A stretch of DNA of 54,678 bases from Bacteroidota bacterium (lineage in GTDB: Bacteria; Bacteroidota; Ignavibacteria; Kapaibacteriales; UBA2268). Both the position numbers and the translations under genes were made by a program. The DNA lies in NCBI GenBank assembly GCA_029974985.1, contig JARKQC010000352.1:1-54678 (forward strand), written 5' to 3'. Shown piece after piece: positions 19,278 to 27,712 of the stretch. The notes beneath the pieces were generated by a model. That model had not been told where the DNA came from. It worked only from the letters and a program-made list of their open reading frames with translations, and made no database searches. Every line of letters begins with the position of its first letter. The first letter of the stretch is position 1.

Positions 19278-19799
19278 TTATTTGACAAGTTTTTTTATTT
19301 CTTTAAATAATTCTTTTTCATCACCAGCCGCATAGCCATTATGCTCCCATACGATTTCACCATCACCATTGATTAAGAAAGTATGAGGTGGATTATTGAC
19401 ATTTAATGCTCGGCGTAAATCACTATTTTCATCAAGATAAACATCATATTTCCAATTTCTACCCTTGACAAATGGAGCTACTTTACTACTATTTCTTGTA
19501 TCATCAATTGAGACAGCAATGATTTTTACACCAGTTTCTTTTTGCCATTGAGGATAAATTTCGTGCATTGTATTTAATTCGAGTAAACAAGGTTTGCACC
19601 AAGTAGCCCAAAAACTAATAACAATTGGTTTTCCATCGTTTTTAAAATTATCCGTTGATACCTTTGCACCTTTCAAATCTTTGATTTTTATAGAAGGTAG
19701 CTTTTTATTTTTGGTTTGTGAATTACTGCTTGAATACCCAATAAACATTAAAAGACTTAAGCAGATTACTAAAAAAGCACTTTTTTTCATATTTTTCAC
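19278..19799 (-). CDS. TlpA/ResA-like thioredoxin-fold protein, exported
   Basis: A 173-residue protein with a signal peptide (MKNMKKSAFLVICLSLLMFI) and a thioredoxin fold carrying SFWATWCKPC (Cys68, Cys71), then IIAVSIDDTRN and PPHTFLINGDGEIVWEH with the cis-proline segment. These features mark a periplasmic or membrane-tethered thiol-disulfide oxidoreductase of the TlpA/ResA type, used to reduce apocytochromes or other disulfides outside the cytoplasm. It is a single gene, divergent from the T9SS cargo gene at 19887, with a hairpin terminator downstream. Confidence 0.87.
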   Translation of the reverse strand: MKNMKKSAFLVICLSLLMFIGYSSSNSQTKNKKLPSIKIKDLKGAKVSTDNFKNDGKPIVISFWATWCKPCLLELNTMHEIYPQWQKETGVKIIAVSIDDTRNSSKVAPFVKGRNWKYDVYLDENSDLRRALNVNNPPHTFLINGDGEIVWEHNGYAAGDEKELFKEIKKLVK

Positions 19800-19886
19800 C
19801 TAAAATATTATATAAATTTAAAATATTTATTCTTATTATACGAAACGATTAATTATGAATTATGTTAAACTTAAAAACTTAAAAAT

Positions 19887-20636
19887 ATGAAAAAATTTTT
19901 ACTTGGCATTATATTATTTGTTGCCGCTACGATGTATTTAAAAGCAGAAGCTCCAGTTATTTTTAAAACTCCTATTGATACTGTCTATGGTACAATTGAA
20001 GATGATGATTTAATTGCTTTTGCTCAAATTATAAATCATACTGATAAATCTGTTGATTTTAATATAATTATGGACTTTGTGGAATTAAAATTCGGACACG
20101 AAGCCGCACTATGTTGGGAGATTTGTTTCGACTATACAGATAAAAAATTTATTTCACCAGAAACTTATACCTTGGCAGCAAATACTGAAAGTAATCTTGG
20201 GCAATTTACTGGACATTTACATCCATATAAAAGAATTTCTCTCGAACCATTGATTTATTCTGACCCAGTTCCCGGTACTTCGATTGTTAAATATACAATA
20301 ATTCCCGTAGGAGGGACTGAGGAAGATGCATCGCATTTTACAGTGATATTTATCGTAAAAGACCCTTTGAGTGTTAATGATTTTGATTTTTCAATAAATG
20401 AGCTTTATCCTAATCCAGCTAAAGATATTATATCTATTGATTTAGCAAATAGTTTTGAGACTAATTCAACTATTGAAATTTTTGATATTTCGGGCAATAT
20501 GCTTAAATCTATCAATATATTAGCTGGTTTAACTCAAGAAAATATTAATATTTCAGATTTAGCAAATGGCACTTATTATTTGAACTTGCGAAATGGCAAT
20601 AAACAAATGACAAAGAAGTTCTCAATAGTGAGATAA
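19887..20636 (+). CDS. Secreted protein with T9SS type A sorting domain
   Basis: A 249-residue exported protein: signal peptide (about residues 1-20, cleavage near LKAEA), a beta-rich middle with three cysteines (CWEICF) and a C-terminal T9SS sorting domain starting at NELYPNPAKD and containing IEIFDISGNML, LANGTYYLNL and a basic KQMTKKFSIVR end. It is therefore expected to be exported and then carried across the outer membrane by the type IX system. The middle region is not recognised. No operon partner is evident; the decayed gene that follows has its own start. Confidence 0.85.
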   Translation: MKKFLLGIILFVAATMYLKAEAPVIFKTPIDTVYGTIEDDDLIAFAQIINHTDKSVDFNIIMDFVELKFGHEAALCWEICFDYTDKKFISPETYTLAANTESNLGQFTGHLHPYKRISLEPLIYSDPVPGTSIVKYTIIPVGGTEEDASHFTVIFIVKDPLSVNDFDFSINELYPNPAKDIISIDLANSFETNSTIEIFDISGNMLKSINILAGLTQENINISDLANGTYYLNLRNGNKQMTKKFSIVR

Positions 20637-20647
20637 GAGGGTAGTAA

Positions 20648-21116
20648 GTGGCAAACAATAAAGATATTAGCAAAAAATCAAAGGTAATTTCAAAGATATT
20701 TGAAATATGAAAAAAAAGAGAATGATTACGATTTTCATAATGATTTGGTAAAAGAAATTTCAAAAAAAGTTGATTTCGGTAATCCTTTTGATGCTACAAA
20801 GATTGATAATATTATAGCTGAAATAAATGTTATTTGGTTTGAGAATCGTAAACCTGTATCTTTTTTTGATGTTTAGCACTCTACACCTATATATTCGGGT
20901 TTGTTGAGATTTAATGATGTTTTGCTAACTATTGCTGGTACTGATAATTTCAATATTGTAGCTGATAATGAAAGGCAAGGAAAATTTAGTATAGAATTAG
21001 GACGACCAACATTTAGACAAAATAAATTAATAAATAAAGTTACATTTTTAGATTATGAGAATATTTATAATTGGTATTACAATTTAACAAAAGTACTATA
21101 TGAGCCAAAATTTTAA
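20648..21116 (+). pseudogene. Decayed gene, probable restriction-endonuclease remnant
   Basis: Three pieces read as one protein. From GTG at 20648 an ORF of 20 codons ends ISKIFEI at TGA 20708. One frame over, reading continues KYEKKENDYDFHNDLVKEI to TAG at 20874-20876. Beyond the TAG the same frame stays open for 79 codons as HSTPIYSGLLRFNDVLLTIAG to TAA at 21114. Loss of two bases in an AT repeat at about 20705 and a GAG-to-TAG change would explain both lesions (FFDVEHSTPIYSGLLR is a likely ancestor). The text resembles type II restriction endonucleases of AT-rich Bacteroidota, but this is from memory. The Zn-ribbon gene that follows overlaps its end. Confidence 0.65.
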
Positions 21117-21303
21117 TTGCCCAGATTGTGGGTCAAGTCAGTTTGTAACGGAACCTAATCAATACGATATTTTAGAATTTTCAAGCAATGGTTTTGAAGT
21201 TGTTGATTCGGAAACCATTGATGATTACAAAGTATTTTGTAGGGAATGTGGAGTAGAAGTTGATTTGATAAAATCCACAAAAAAGATAGTTTGTAAAGGT
21301 TAG
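21100..21303 (+). CDS. Small zinc-ribbon protein
   Basis: A 67-residue protein with two knuckles, CPDC near the N-terminus and CREC near residue 48, making a probable single Zn(II) ribbon. The body between is acidic. The ATG lies inside the last codons of the decayed gene upstream (17-base overlap in another frame), so the two may once have been translationally coupled. Function is not recognised; small zinc ribbons of this kind are often nucleic-acid-associated. It is not truncated. Confidence 0.6.
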   Translation: MSQNFNCPDCGSSQFVTEPNQYDILEFSSNGFEVVDSETIDDYKVFCRECGVEVDLIKSTKKIVCKG

Positions 21304-21536
21304 CTCATTAAAAAAACAAAAATGGCAATAACTCCAATGGTGATATTAGAAAAAATTCTAATAATTCAAATATGTTTGCTGAATATTAAGAAATTGACAA
21401 TTAATTTCCTTTATAAAAAAACTAATAATTATAAAAAAAATTCTAATAATAATAAAAAAATACATATTTTTGAAATCAAATTATGATTATTATTTAAAAA
21501 ATAATCTATTTATTTATTATTAGAATAGATATACAA
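21304..21536. other. AT-rich spacer without supported genes
   Basis: About 230 bases. A 54-codon ATG frame beginning near 21322 is mostly Asn, Lys and Ile and looks like chance. No hairpin with a T tract was found; nothing else is visible. Confidence 0.4.
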
Positions 21537-21986
21537 ATGGAAATTAAATCTGTTAAATCTTATAGACTTGTTAAAAGCGAAGATTTAAATCATCACGGTA
21601 CCTTATTTGCAGGTAGAACTTCTGAATGGTTTGTAGAATCCGGTTTTATAGCCGCTTCATTGCTTATTAACCCGAGACATTTGATTTGTGTTAATATTCA
21701 TGGTATGCATTTTATTAAACCTGTTAAACTTGGTCAGACAGTATGTTTTGAGAGTAAGGTTATTCATACTGGTAATTCATCAATAATAACATATACAAAA
21801 GTTAGCGTATTAGATGAAGCTGAACATACTGAAAAAGTTGTAGTTGATGGATTTATTACTTATCTTTATGTTGATGAAAATACAAGACCGAAAAATCATA
21901 ATATTGTTCTTGAATTTAAGCATCCTAAAGATATTAAACTTAACGAAATAGCTAAAAACTTAAAAGACTCAATTTGGACAATTTAA
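21537..21986 (+). CDS. Hotdog-fold acyl-CoA thioesterase
   Basis: A 149-residue single hotdog-domain protein. It shows LNHHGTLFAGRTSEWFVESGFIAA, in which the Asn-His-x-Gly-x-Leu-x-x-Gly pattern and the following acidic residue form the active site of YciA/BFIT-type acyl-CoA thioesterases, then GMHFIKPVKLGQTVCFESKV. It would hydrolyse acyl-CoA in the cytoplasm; substrate length cannot be told. It stands alone between the AT-rich spacer and a palindromic hairpin. Confidence 0.85.
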   Translation: MEIKSVKSYRLVKSEDLNHHGTLFAGRTSEWFVESGFIAASLLINPRHLICVNIHGMHFIKPVKLGQTVCFESKVIHTGNSSIITYTKVSVLDEAEHTEKVVVDGFITYLYVDENTRPKNHNIVLEFKHPKDIKLNEIAKNLKDSIWTI

Positions 21987-22086
21987 ATTCACGTAATTTA
22001 TTATAAACACATTAAATTATATATAATATTTGAGTCATATTTAGTGTTAATATTTGGATAGAAATTCTTTTTAAGGTTTTTCTTTT

Positions 22087-22141
22087 TAGTCATTCCAAAC
22101 GAAGCAAAGAATATATTTTTTGCCAAAGCTCGGAATGACTA
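22087..22141. repeat. Inverted repeat, possible bidirectional terminator and dispersed repeat
   Basis: Ten perfect base pairs, TAGTCATTCC (22087-22096) with GGAATGACTA (22132-22141), around a loop containing GAAGCAAAGAA and GCCAAAGCTC. It lies between two convergent genes. The AATGAC end and the GAAGC-type core also occur at 36750-36777, suggesting a common palindromic repeat family. Confidence 0.55.
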
Positions 22142-22211
22142 TTTTTATTTCGTCTCTTTCAAAATAAATACATTTCTCTAATGCAAAATTTGAAAATTAA
22201 TTTTTACAAAA

Positions 22212-24158
22212 TTATATTTTTCTATTTCTTATCAAATATTGTGAAGCCTGTAAATTTGATTCAGCATAAGTTTTCATTTGATTAACTATTTCTTTTTCAC
22301 TATTAGCATAATTAGTCAAATCTTTATCTTTATATTTGTATAAACCAATGAAATTATCACGCCGAACGATTAATAACCAATTTTGGTCAATAACGCCGTA
22401 TTTATCATCAGCATTAAAATAAATATAAGGTCTGGAATCTTTAAAAAGATTTATACCAAAAGTATTATTATCAAAAGGTAAACCTAATAAACCCATAATA
22501 CTTGGAAAGACATCAATTTGCCCCGCCATATCTTTAAAAACTATATTTTTTTTAATTATTTTGGGAGCATAAAAAATAAGTGGAGAATGATTGTAATCAA
22601 TAGATAAATCATATATTGCAGAAATTGGAAAGCCGTGGTCAGCAAGTAAAACAAAAATTGTATTATCAAACCATTTTTCTACTGAGCATAATTGAATAAA
22701 TTTTTGAATTGAAAAATCTGAATATTCAACAATTTGGTCTTTAATATCATAAATATTTGGTTTAAAATAATCTGGAATATAGAAAGGTCCGTGATTACTA
22801 CCCGTCATAAATACCGAGAGAAAAGGCTTTCCCTTTTTATTCAAATCGTTTAAAATTGGTATGGAATATTCAAACATATAATCGTCGGGAACACCAAGAA
22901 TTGTCTTAGATGCATTACTTGGATAATCAGTAGTTGTGATAATATGTTCAAAATCATTATTTTTTAAAAATCCTTCGACATTATCGAACTGCCCATCGTG
23001 AGTAGCAAAATAAATCGTAGAATAATTATATTTCTTTAATGTGCTTGCAATACCGTGATATCGAAGCATTGTACTTTCATTCATTGGACGAATTCTAAAA
23101 AATGCAGGATAAGAAAATATAGTACTAAAAATTCCATTATGAGTATGTATTCCCGCCGAATATGCATTCTCAAAATAATAGCCCAAGTTTGCTATACTAT
23201 CAAGAAAAGGAGTTAATTTTTTGGGATTTCCATGCCTCTCCATAAATGCGGCACTCATACTCTCCATTATAATTATAACAATATTATGATGCTTGCAATT
23301 AATAGAATCATAATTTTCTTTTCTTAGAATTGGAAATTCATTATCGGGATTTGTAATGTTGAAATAATTTTGAACATTTTTTATTGCAATTTTGTCTTCC
23401 ATTAAATTAAATTGTTGATTTTCTTCTTTTTTGCTATCAAGAACACTACGTATGAAAGTAAAATTTGGATTTAAGCCTAATTGATTTAAAAATGGATTAT
23501 TACAAAAATATGCTGTACCCGTTCTAATAGGTGATTTTATTGCAATTCTTCCTCTTATTCCTAAAAAAATCAATAAAATAAATATGATTGAGAAAATAAT
23601 TCTTGGTACAATTTTATCACTACTAACATTAATATCATTATTTATTATTTTAAATAATAACTTGTAAAATATAAAGATTGCTAATGCTAAAGGAATGATA
23701 AAAAGCCAATATCTTGGCTCTTCAACAATCATTTTTAGAACAAACATTGGGCTATTTGCCCAATCGAAAGCCATAACATTAAATCTTGTAAAAAACTGAT
23801 TGAAAAATGGTATGTCAGCGGCGCAGACTATAAATGCTAATGAAAATAAAATAAATATAAAATAGTGAATAGTTGTTTTTAAAATTTTTAATTTAGGAAA
23901 GAAATTATAAATAGTAAATATTAAATACGGTAAAATCATTATATATCCACTTATTACAATATCAAATCTTAATCCCATAATAAACGAATATATAATATCG
24001 CTTATCAAAACTGAATTATCAATTCTATCGAGTTGAGTAAAAAATAAAATTAATCTAAAACAAAAAAAGATAAAAATAGCTAAAATATATATTTTTATAG
24101 TTGTTAATATGTTCCAGTATTTTGTATCAATTTTAATTTTACTATTTATTATGCTCAT
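22212..24158 (-). CDS. LTA synthase-like, sulfatase-fold membrane enzyme
   Basis: A 648-residue protein with five membrane helices in the first 210 residues and an extracytoplasmic sulfatase/alkaline-phosphatase-fold domain from about residue 290. Motifs seen are NIVIIIMESMSAAFM, SAGIHTHNGIFST (the Thr is the likely nucleophile), FMTGSNHGPF and VLLADHGFP, the last providing metal-binding Asp and His. In Gram-positive bacteria the family polymerises glycerol phosphate; in FCB bacteria homologues probably transfer phosphoglycerol or phosphoethanolamine to envelope glycans, but substrate here is unknown. The gene is monocistronic. Confidence 0.88.
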   Translation of the reverse strand: MSIINSKIKIDTKYWNILTTIKIYILAIFIFFCFRLILFFTQLDRIDNSVLISDIIYSFIMGLRFDIVISGYIMILPYLIFTIYNFFPKLKILKTTIHYFIFILFSLAFIVCAADIPFFNQFFTRFNVMAFDWANSPMFVLKMIVEEPRYWLFIIPLALAIFIFYKLLFKIINNDINVSSDKIVPRIIFSIIFILLIFLGIRGRIAIKSPIRTGTAYFCNNPFLNQLGLNPNFTFIRSVLDSKKEENQQFNLMEDKIAIKNVQNYFNITNPDNEFPILRKENYDSINCKHHNIVIIIMESMSAAFMERHGNPKKLTPFLDSIANLGYYFENAYSAGIHTHNGIFSTIFSYPAFFRIRPMNESTMLRYHGIASTLKKYNYSTIYFATHDGQFDNVEGFLKNNDFEHIITTTDYPSNASKTILGVPDDYMFEYSIPILNDLNKKGKPFLSVFMTGSNHGPFYIPDYFKPNIYDIKDQIVEYSDFSIQKFIQLCSVEKWFDNTIFVLLADHGFPISAIYDLSIDYNHSPLIFYAPKIIKKNIVFKDMAGQIDVFPSIMGLLGLPFDNNTFGINLFKDSRPYIYFNADDKYGVIDQNWLLIVRRDNFIGLYKYKDKDLTNYANSEKEIVNQMKTYAESNLQASQYLIRNRKI

Positions 24159-24252
24159 ATTTGATTTAGATGATTTAAAAATTTATAATAGCGAGTTTAA
24201 AATATAAAAATTGTAGATAAATATTATTTTTTTGTTCAAAAAAATAAAAAAA

Positions 24253-24283
24253 AAGAATTTACTAAAAATAATAATAAATTCTT
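24253..24283 (-). terminator. Terminator of the NO-stress operon
   Basis: AAGAATTTA (24253-24261) with TAAATTCTT (24275-24283), a 9-bp stem, 13-base loop, followed on the minus strand by a run of nine T. It sits 25 bases after the Rrf2 gene. Confidence 0.75.
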
Positions 24284-24308
24284 ATTTTCTAAAAAAGATA
24301 TAAACAAG

Positions 24309-24740
24309 TTAGCCATTTAAAAATTCAAATCCACTGACAACATTTTCATATAAATTTTTAATACTATTTGTTGAACACATTTTTTTAAAATCATCTCTTA
24401 TGGGCTTAAATTCATTATGAAAAGGGCAAGGATGCGCGTCATTGCAAGAGTTTAATCCAAGACCACAATGCTCGAAAACGTCATTTCCGTCAATTAATTT
24501 TACTATTTCAATAATTTTAATATTTGTTTGCTCGGGTGTAATATAAAATCCACCATTTGGTCCTTTGGCACTTTTAATAATTTTCTTTTTGACAAGTTTT
24601 TGTAAAAGCTTAGCAACTGTATGCTCGTTTTCATCTATATATTCAGCAATATCTTTTATACCCGTTTTATCCGTTGAATGGAGTTTCGAACCAAGGTAAA
24701 TAGTCGCTTTAATAGCGGCTTTACAACTTAAACTTAACAT
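24309..24740 (-). CDS. Rrf2-family transcriptional regulator, NsrR-like
   Basis: A 143-residue winged-helix regulator. The N-terminal helix-turn-helix (LSCKAAIKATIYL ... YIDENEHTVAKLLQKLVKKKIIKSAKG) and wing GPNGGFYI match Rrf2. Cys92, Cys99 and Cys105 lie in the C-terminal half with spacing like that of Fe-S ligands in NsrR/IscR (C-x6-C-x5-C). It is the last gene of a six-gene operon of NO and Fe-S repair functions, so it most likely senses nitric oxide or Fe-S state and represses the operon. The inverted repeat upstream of ric is a candidate binding site. A role in Fe-S homeostasis (IscR-like) is an alternative. Confidence 0.85.
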   Translation of the reverse strand: MLSLSCKAAIKATIYLGSKLHSTDKTGIKDIAEYIDENEHTVAKLLQKLVKKKIIKSAKGPNGGFYITPEQTNIKIIEIVKLIDGNDVFEHCGLGLNSCNDAHPCPFHNEFKPIRDDFKKMCSTNSIKNLYENVVSGFEFLNG

Positions 24741-24743
24741 AAA

Positions 24744-25067
24744 TTATCTTCCTAAAAAAGCATGACCATCTTCTGAAATTAAATCATAAGTCCAAGGTGG
24801 CTGAAATGTTAGAAATACATCTACTTGATAATTTGGGAAACTTGTTTCGAGCGACATTTTAACGTTTTCGATAATAGATTCACCCATAGGGCAAAACTCT
24901 GTTGTAAGCGTCATAATGCACACTACTTTTTTTTCAGCTTCGTTAAAATCAAGTTCGTAAATCAACCCTAAATCTACAACATTTAGCCCAACTTCGGGGT
25001 CATCAACAAGTTTTAAACCTTCGAGTGCGATAGCACTTTTTTCTTCATTATTATTTTTTACGCTCAT
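24744..25067 (-). CDS. DUF59/MIP18-family Fe-S assembly protein (SufT/PaaD-like)
   Basis: A 107-residue single-domain protein showing ALEGLKLVDDPEVGLNVVDLGLIYEL, the acidic DPE and VDLGLI motifs of the family, and TEFCPMGESI, with the Cys at the conserved reactive position. The family supports loading of Fe-S clusters on target proteins. Here it lies three bases from both its neighbours in the NO-stress operon, so it may repair clusters damaged by NO. Similar small DUF59 genes next to nitrite/NO genes occur in other Bacteroidota. Confidence 0.87.
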   Translation of the reverse strand: MSVKNNNEEKSAIALEGLKLVDDPEVGLNVVDLGLIYELDFNEAEKKVVCIMTLTTEFCPMGESIIENVKMSLETSFPNYQVDVFLTFQPPWTYDLISEDGHAFLGR

Positions 25068-25070
25068 AAA

Positions 25071-26366
25071 TTACTCGTTAATCATTGGTTTGTGAAAAAT
25101 TACTTTAATTATATTCCAATTATATAATATTGCTGTCAAAATTAAAAGTAAAGAGCCTATATTTAAAAGAATTTGATTTAACAAAATTATTCCGAGCGTA
25201 AATAATATAAAACCAAGTAAATACGCTACGCTCATAATGTTAAAAATAGTATGATTAAATAAATCCTTAGGGCTTGGCGCTTTACCCTTACTTGAACGCT
25301 TATGATATACTTTATTCCAAACGATAAAAGGTAAAGTTTTGAATGCCATTCCTAAAATTATAGCTGTAATCCACCCGAAAAATATAATAAATCCATACGT
25401 AAGAATTAAATCTTTTTGCTCAACAGATACAGAAATTAATATTGAAATTATTATTGTAAGTATAATTATTGGAATTAACATCATTATTACAGATAAAATA
25501 GAAATTTTTACCTGCTCATCAACAGCTTTTCTCAATCTATGTTTATATGCTTGATAACAATAATAAATAAACAGAATAATTGCAATTAGTACGAATGAAA
25601 TTAATAAATAAATATACCATCTCGACTCAATAAAATAGAATTTAATAATATAACCAATTAAAGCAGTATTAATTAAATAAAAAATTATCCATAATAATCT
25701 TGTATTCGTATATTTTGAAATTAAAAACATTGGAATAAGTCTTGATGCCATTCCAATTACTAATAACAAAAACCAACCAATTACCCCCGCGTGAGCGTGT
25801 AGTGGTAAATAATGTAAAGTTGTATCACTTAAAAAATGAACTGTAAAATTATATACAAGCATTAATCCAAAAAATGCTGTTACAAAAAGCCAAGAAATCG
25901 AACTTAATACAAAAGCGATATGAACATTTCGACCTTTGCTATCCAAAACACTTTTTGCAACATTAATTAAGAAAGCAAGAATTGCTAATAATACTAATCG
26001 CCCACCCCATTTAGCAATATCACCCATATCAAAAAGAAAAAAACCGTGAGCAAGCATTGGAATACCAACAGCAGCAAGTATAAAGGTCGCATAAGCGAGC
26101 TTATCACTATATAATTTACCTTCGATAAGAACAGGTATAAGCTGATGACCAGCTCCAAAAATAACCATCGTTCCCCAGCCCAATGCCATAATATGAGTTA
26201 TTGAAAAAATATGTGGGTGAAAATAGTGTAATGTAAAAGCATCGCTTGAAAAAAATATTAATATAGTTGATAACAAAAATGAAAGAGCTGAATATAAATA
26301 AAAAGGTATTACTACTTTATAAGAAGTAGTTTTTATATTAGCTGTATTTACTGGACTACCAAACAT
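25071..26366 (-). CDS. Heme-copper-oxidase-subunit-I-like / NnrS-like membrane protein
   Basis: A 431-residue protein of about twelve membrane helices. Conserved histidines lie in FHPHIFSITHIMALGW (H50, H52, H58), GAGHQLIP (H74) and PLHAHAGVIGW, arranged like heme ligands in heme-copper oxidase subunit I and in NnrS. The family is usually annotated as cbb3-type subunit I but is shorter, without the full copper site visible here. In this operon a role in NO metabolism or tolerance at the cytoplasmic membrane is likely, by context. It is separated by six bases from the DUF1858 gene upstream and by four bases (three-base gap) from the DUF59 gene. Confidence 0.78.
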   Translation of the reverse strand: MFGSPVNTANIKTTSYKVVIPFYLYSALSFLLSTILIFFSSDAFTLHYFHPHIFSITHIMALGWGTMVIFGAGHQLIPVLIEGKLYSDKLAYATFILAAVGIPMLAHGFFLFDMGDIAKWGGRLVLLAILAFLINVAKSVLDSKGRNVHIAFVLSSISWLFVTAFFGLMLVYNFTVHFLSDTTLHYLPLHAHAGVIGWFLLLVIGMASRLIPMFLISKYTNTRLLWIIFYLINTALIGYIIKFYFIESRWYIYLLISFVLIAIILFIYYCYQAYKHRLRKAVDEQVKISILSVIMMLIPIIILTIIISILISVSVEQKDLILTYGFIIFFGWITAIILGMAFKTLPFIVWNKVYHKRSSKGKAPSPKDLFNHTIFNIMSVAYLLGFILFTLGIILLNQILLNIGSLLLILTAILYNWNIIKVIFHKPMINE

Positions 26367-26372
26367 TAATTG

Positions 26373-27188
26373 CTATGACCTAAAAATTAGTAAAAAAACT
26401 TCGTTATCACTTATTTCTTTAACTCGAAAATCAAAATTTCTATCCTTTAATTCTGGTAATAAATATACGGGTATTCTTTTATGATGAACATAAAGCGCCT
26501 CGCCAGATGGTAAATTATCCAATTCACCAAGAATTTTTAACATTGGCTGAGGCATTTCTAAATCACGAACATCAATTTTACGTAATTTATTCTCAAACAT
26601 AGCCAAAATTTCGTTCCAATCACTTGAAGAAGAAATACTTGGCTCTTCAATCGCTTCGCTTGTTTTATCTGATTTATAAAAATAAGTTTCGACTAAACTG
26701 CTATTTTTATGTTCTACATAGGATTTGTATGATTTTTTCTCTAATAATTTTATTAATGGAACTGGCTCAAAAGTATTTATAATTTTCAGCACCTCTCCAG
26801 CTTTTAAATTTCTAACTTTTTCTTGAATCTGTTTCAGAGGGTCTTCGCCACCCGCTAAAATACTTCTAACATCAAATTCAATCAATAAATTAGGTGATAA
26901 ATTTTTTAAATATTCGGGCATCATAGAATTTTCTTTTAAATTATCATTTTTAACTTTTTTTGTAGTATCTAATGTAAATCCCAAAGGCATTAATACTCTA
27001 AAAAAATCTTCGGGCGTGCAGCCGCCAATTTTTGCTGCCATAGCAATACTTGTGCGTCCCGCCATTAATTTTCTTAATACGGGATTTCTTAATTTTTTGA
27101 AATCCGGACTTAATTCAATAATTTTCTCTAAAGCATCATCGCTATGCTTTAATAAATATGAAATCTTTGTTTGCTCGTTAATTAGCAT
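26373..27188 (-). CDS. DUF1858 plus two DUF2249 domains
   Basis: A 271-residue cytoplasmic protein. Residues 1-75 match DUF1858 (KISYLLKHSDDALEKIIELSPDF ... GGCTPEDFFRVL, with a single Cys in GGCTPED). Residues about 100-170 and 195-271 are two DUF2249 domains (IEFDVRSILAGGEDPL, and IDVRDLEMPQPMLKILGELDNLPSGEAL). DUF1858 and DUF2249 proteins accompany hybrid-cluster and RIC proteins in NO- or nitrite-related loci; their chemistry is not settled. The ATG overlaps the stop of the lipoprotein gene by one base. Confidence 0.85.
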   Translation of the reverse strand: MLINEQTKISYLLKHSDDALEKIIELSPDFKKLRNPVLRKLMAGRTSIAMAAKIGGCTPEDFFRVLMPLGFTLDTTKKVKNDNLKENSMMPEYLKNLSPNLLIEFDVRSILAGGEDPLKQIQEKVRNLKAGEVLKIINTFEPVPLIKLLEKKSYKSYVEHKNSSLVETYFYKSDKTSEAIEEPSISSSSDWNEILAMFENKLRKIDVRDLEMPQPMLKILGELDNLPSGEALYVHHKRIPVYLLPELKDRNFDFRVKEISDNEVFLLIFRS

Positions 27189-27664
27189 TATTCAAAATAA
27201 TTATTAAATTTTTTAACATCTTTGATTAATATTGCTGATGATTTACTTATATTATTAATATTATCAGAGTTTTTAATTGATTTTGTTTCGTTAAGTACGG
27301 GTTCGAGCCAAAGATGAAGCGCATCGTGATCTTTTCCTTCCATCGTACATTTATTAATCAACTCTTGTAATTCAAGTAGCATTTTATCAGCAAATTTATG
27401 ATATGAATCTAAATTTGTTGAATTTTGATTCTCAAATTCTTCAACAATTTTTACTAAATTTGAAGTATGAAAACGTGTACTTTCATCAATTTTCCATTTT
27501 TCACCATTGTTTAAAGTTAATTCTTGTATCTCATTATTTGTGTGATTATCATGCTCAGACGAATTATGCTCGTGTGCGATTGATTCACTTAATTCATTAT
27601 TAGAATCATTACAAGCTACGAAAAATATCAATAAAATTGATAATAAAATAATTTTAAAATTCAT
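27188..27664 (-). CDS. Small lipoprotein of the NO-stress operon
   Basis: A 158-residue lipoprotein: signal peptide with lipobox FFVAC (Cys18), then a His-rich stretch (HEHNSSEHDNH) that could bind metal, then a helical region. No recognised family. It follows ric by 48 bases and overlaps the DUF1858 gene by one base, so it belongs to the operon. Its periplasmic place and histidines suggest metal or heme handling, which is inference only. Confidence 0.72.
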   Translation of the reverse strand: MNFKIILLSILLIFFVACNDSNNELSESIAHEHNSSEHDNHTNNEIQELTLNNGEKWKIDESTRFHTSNLVKIVEEFENQNSTNLDSYHKFADKMLLELQELINKCTMEGKDHDALHLWLEPVLNETKSIKNSDNINNISKSSAILIKDVKKFNNYFE

Positions 27665-27712
27665 AAAAAAAACCTATATATATTAAAAAAAACATCAATT
27701 TATTTTTTATTA

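Noticed and set aside
21322..21486. Short ATG frame after the zinc-ribbon gene
   Set aside because: Mostly Asn, Lys and Ile, no ribosome site, probably chance.
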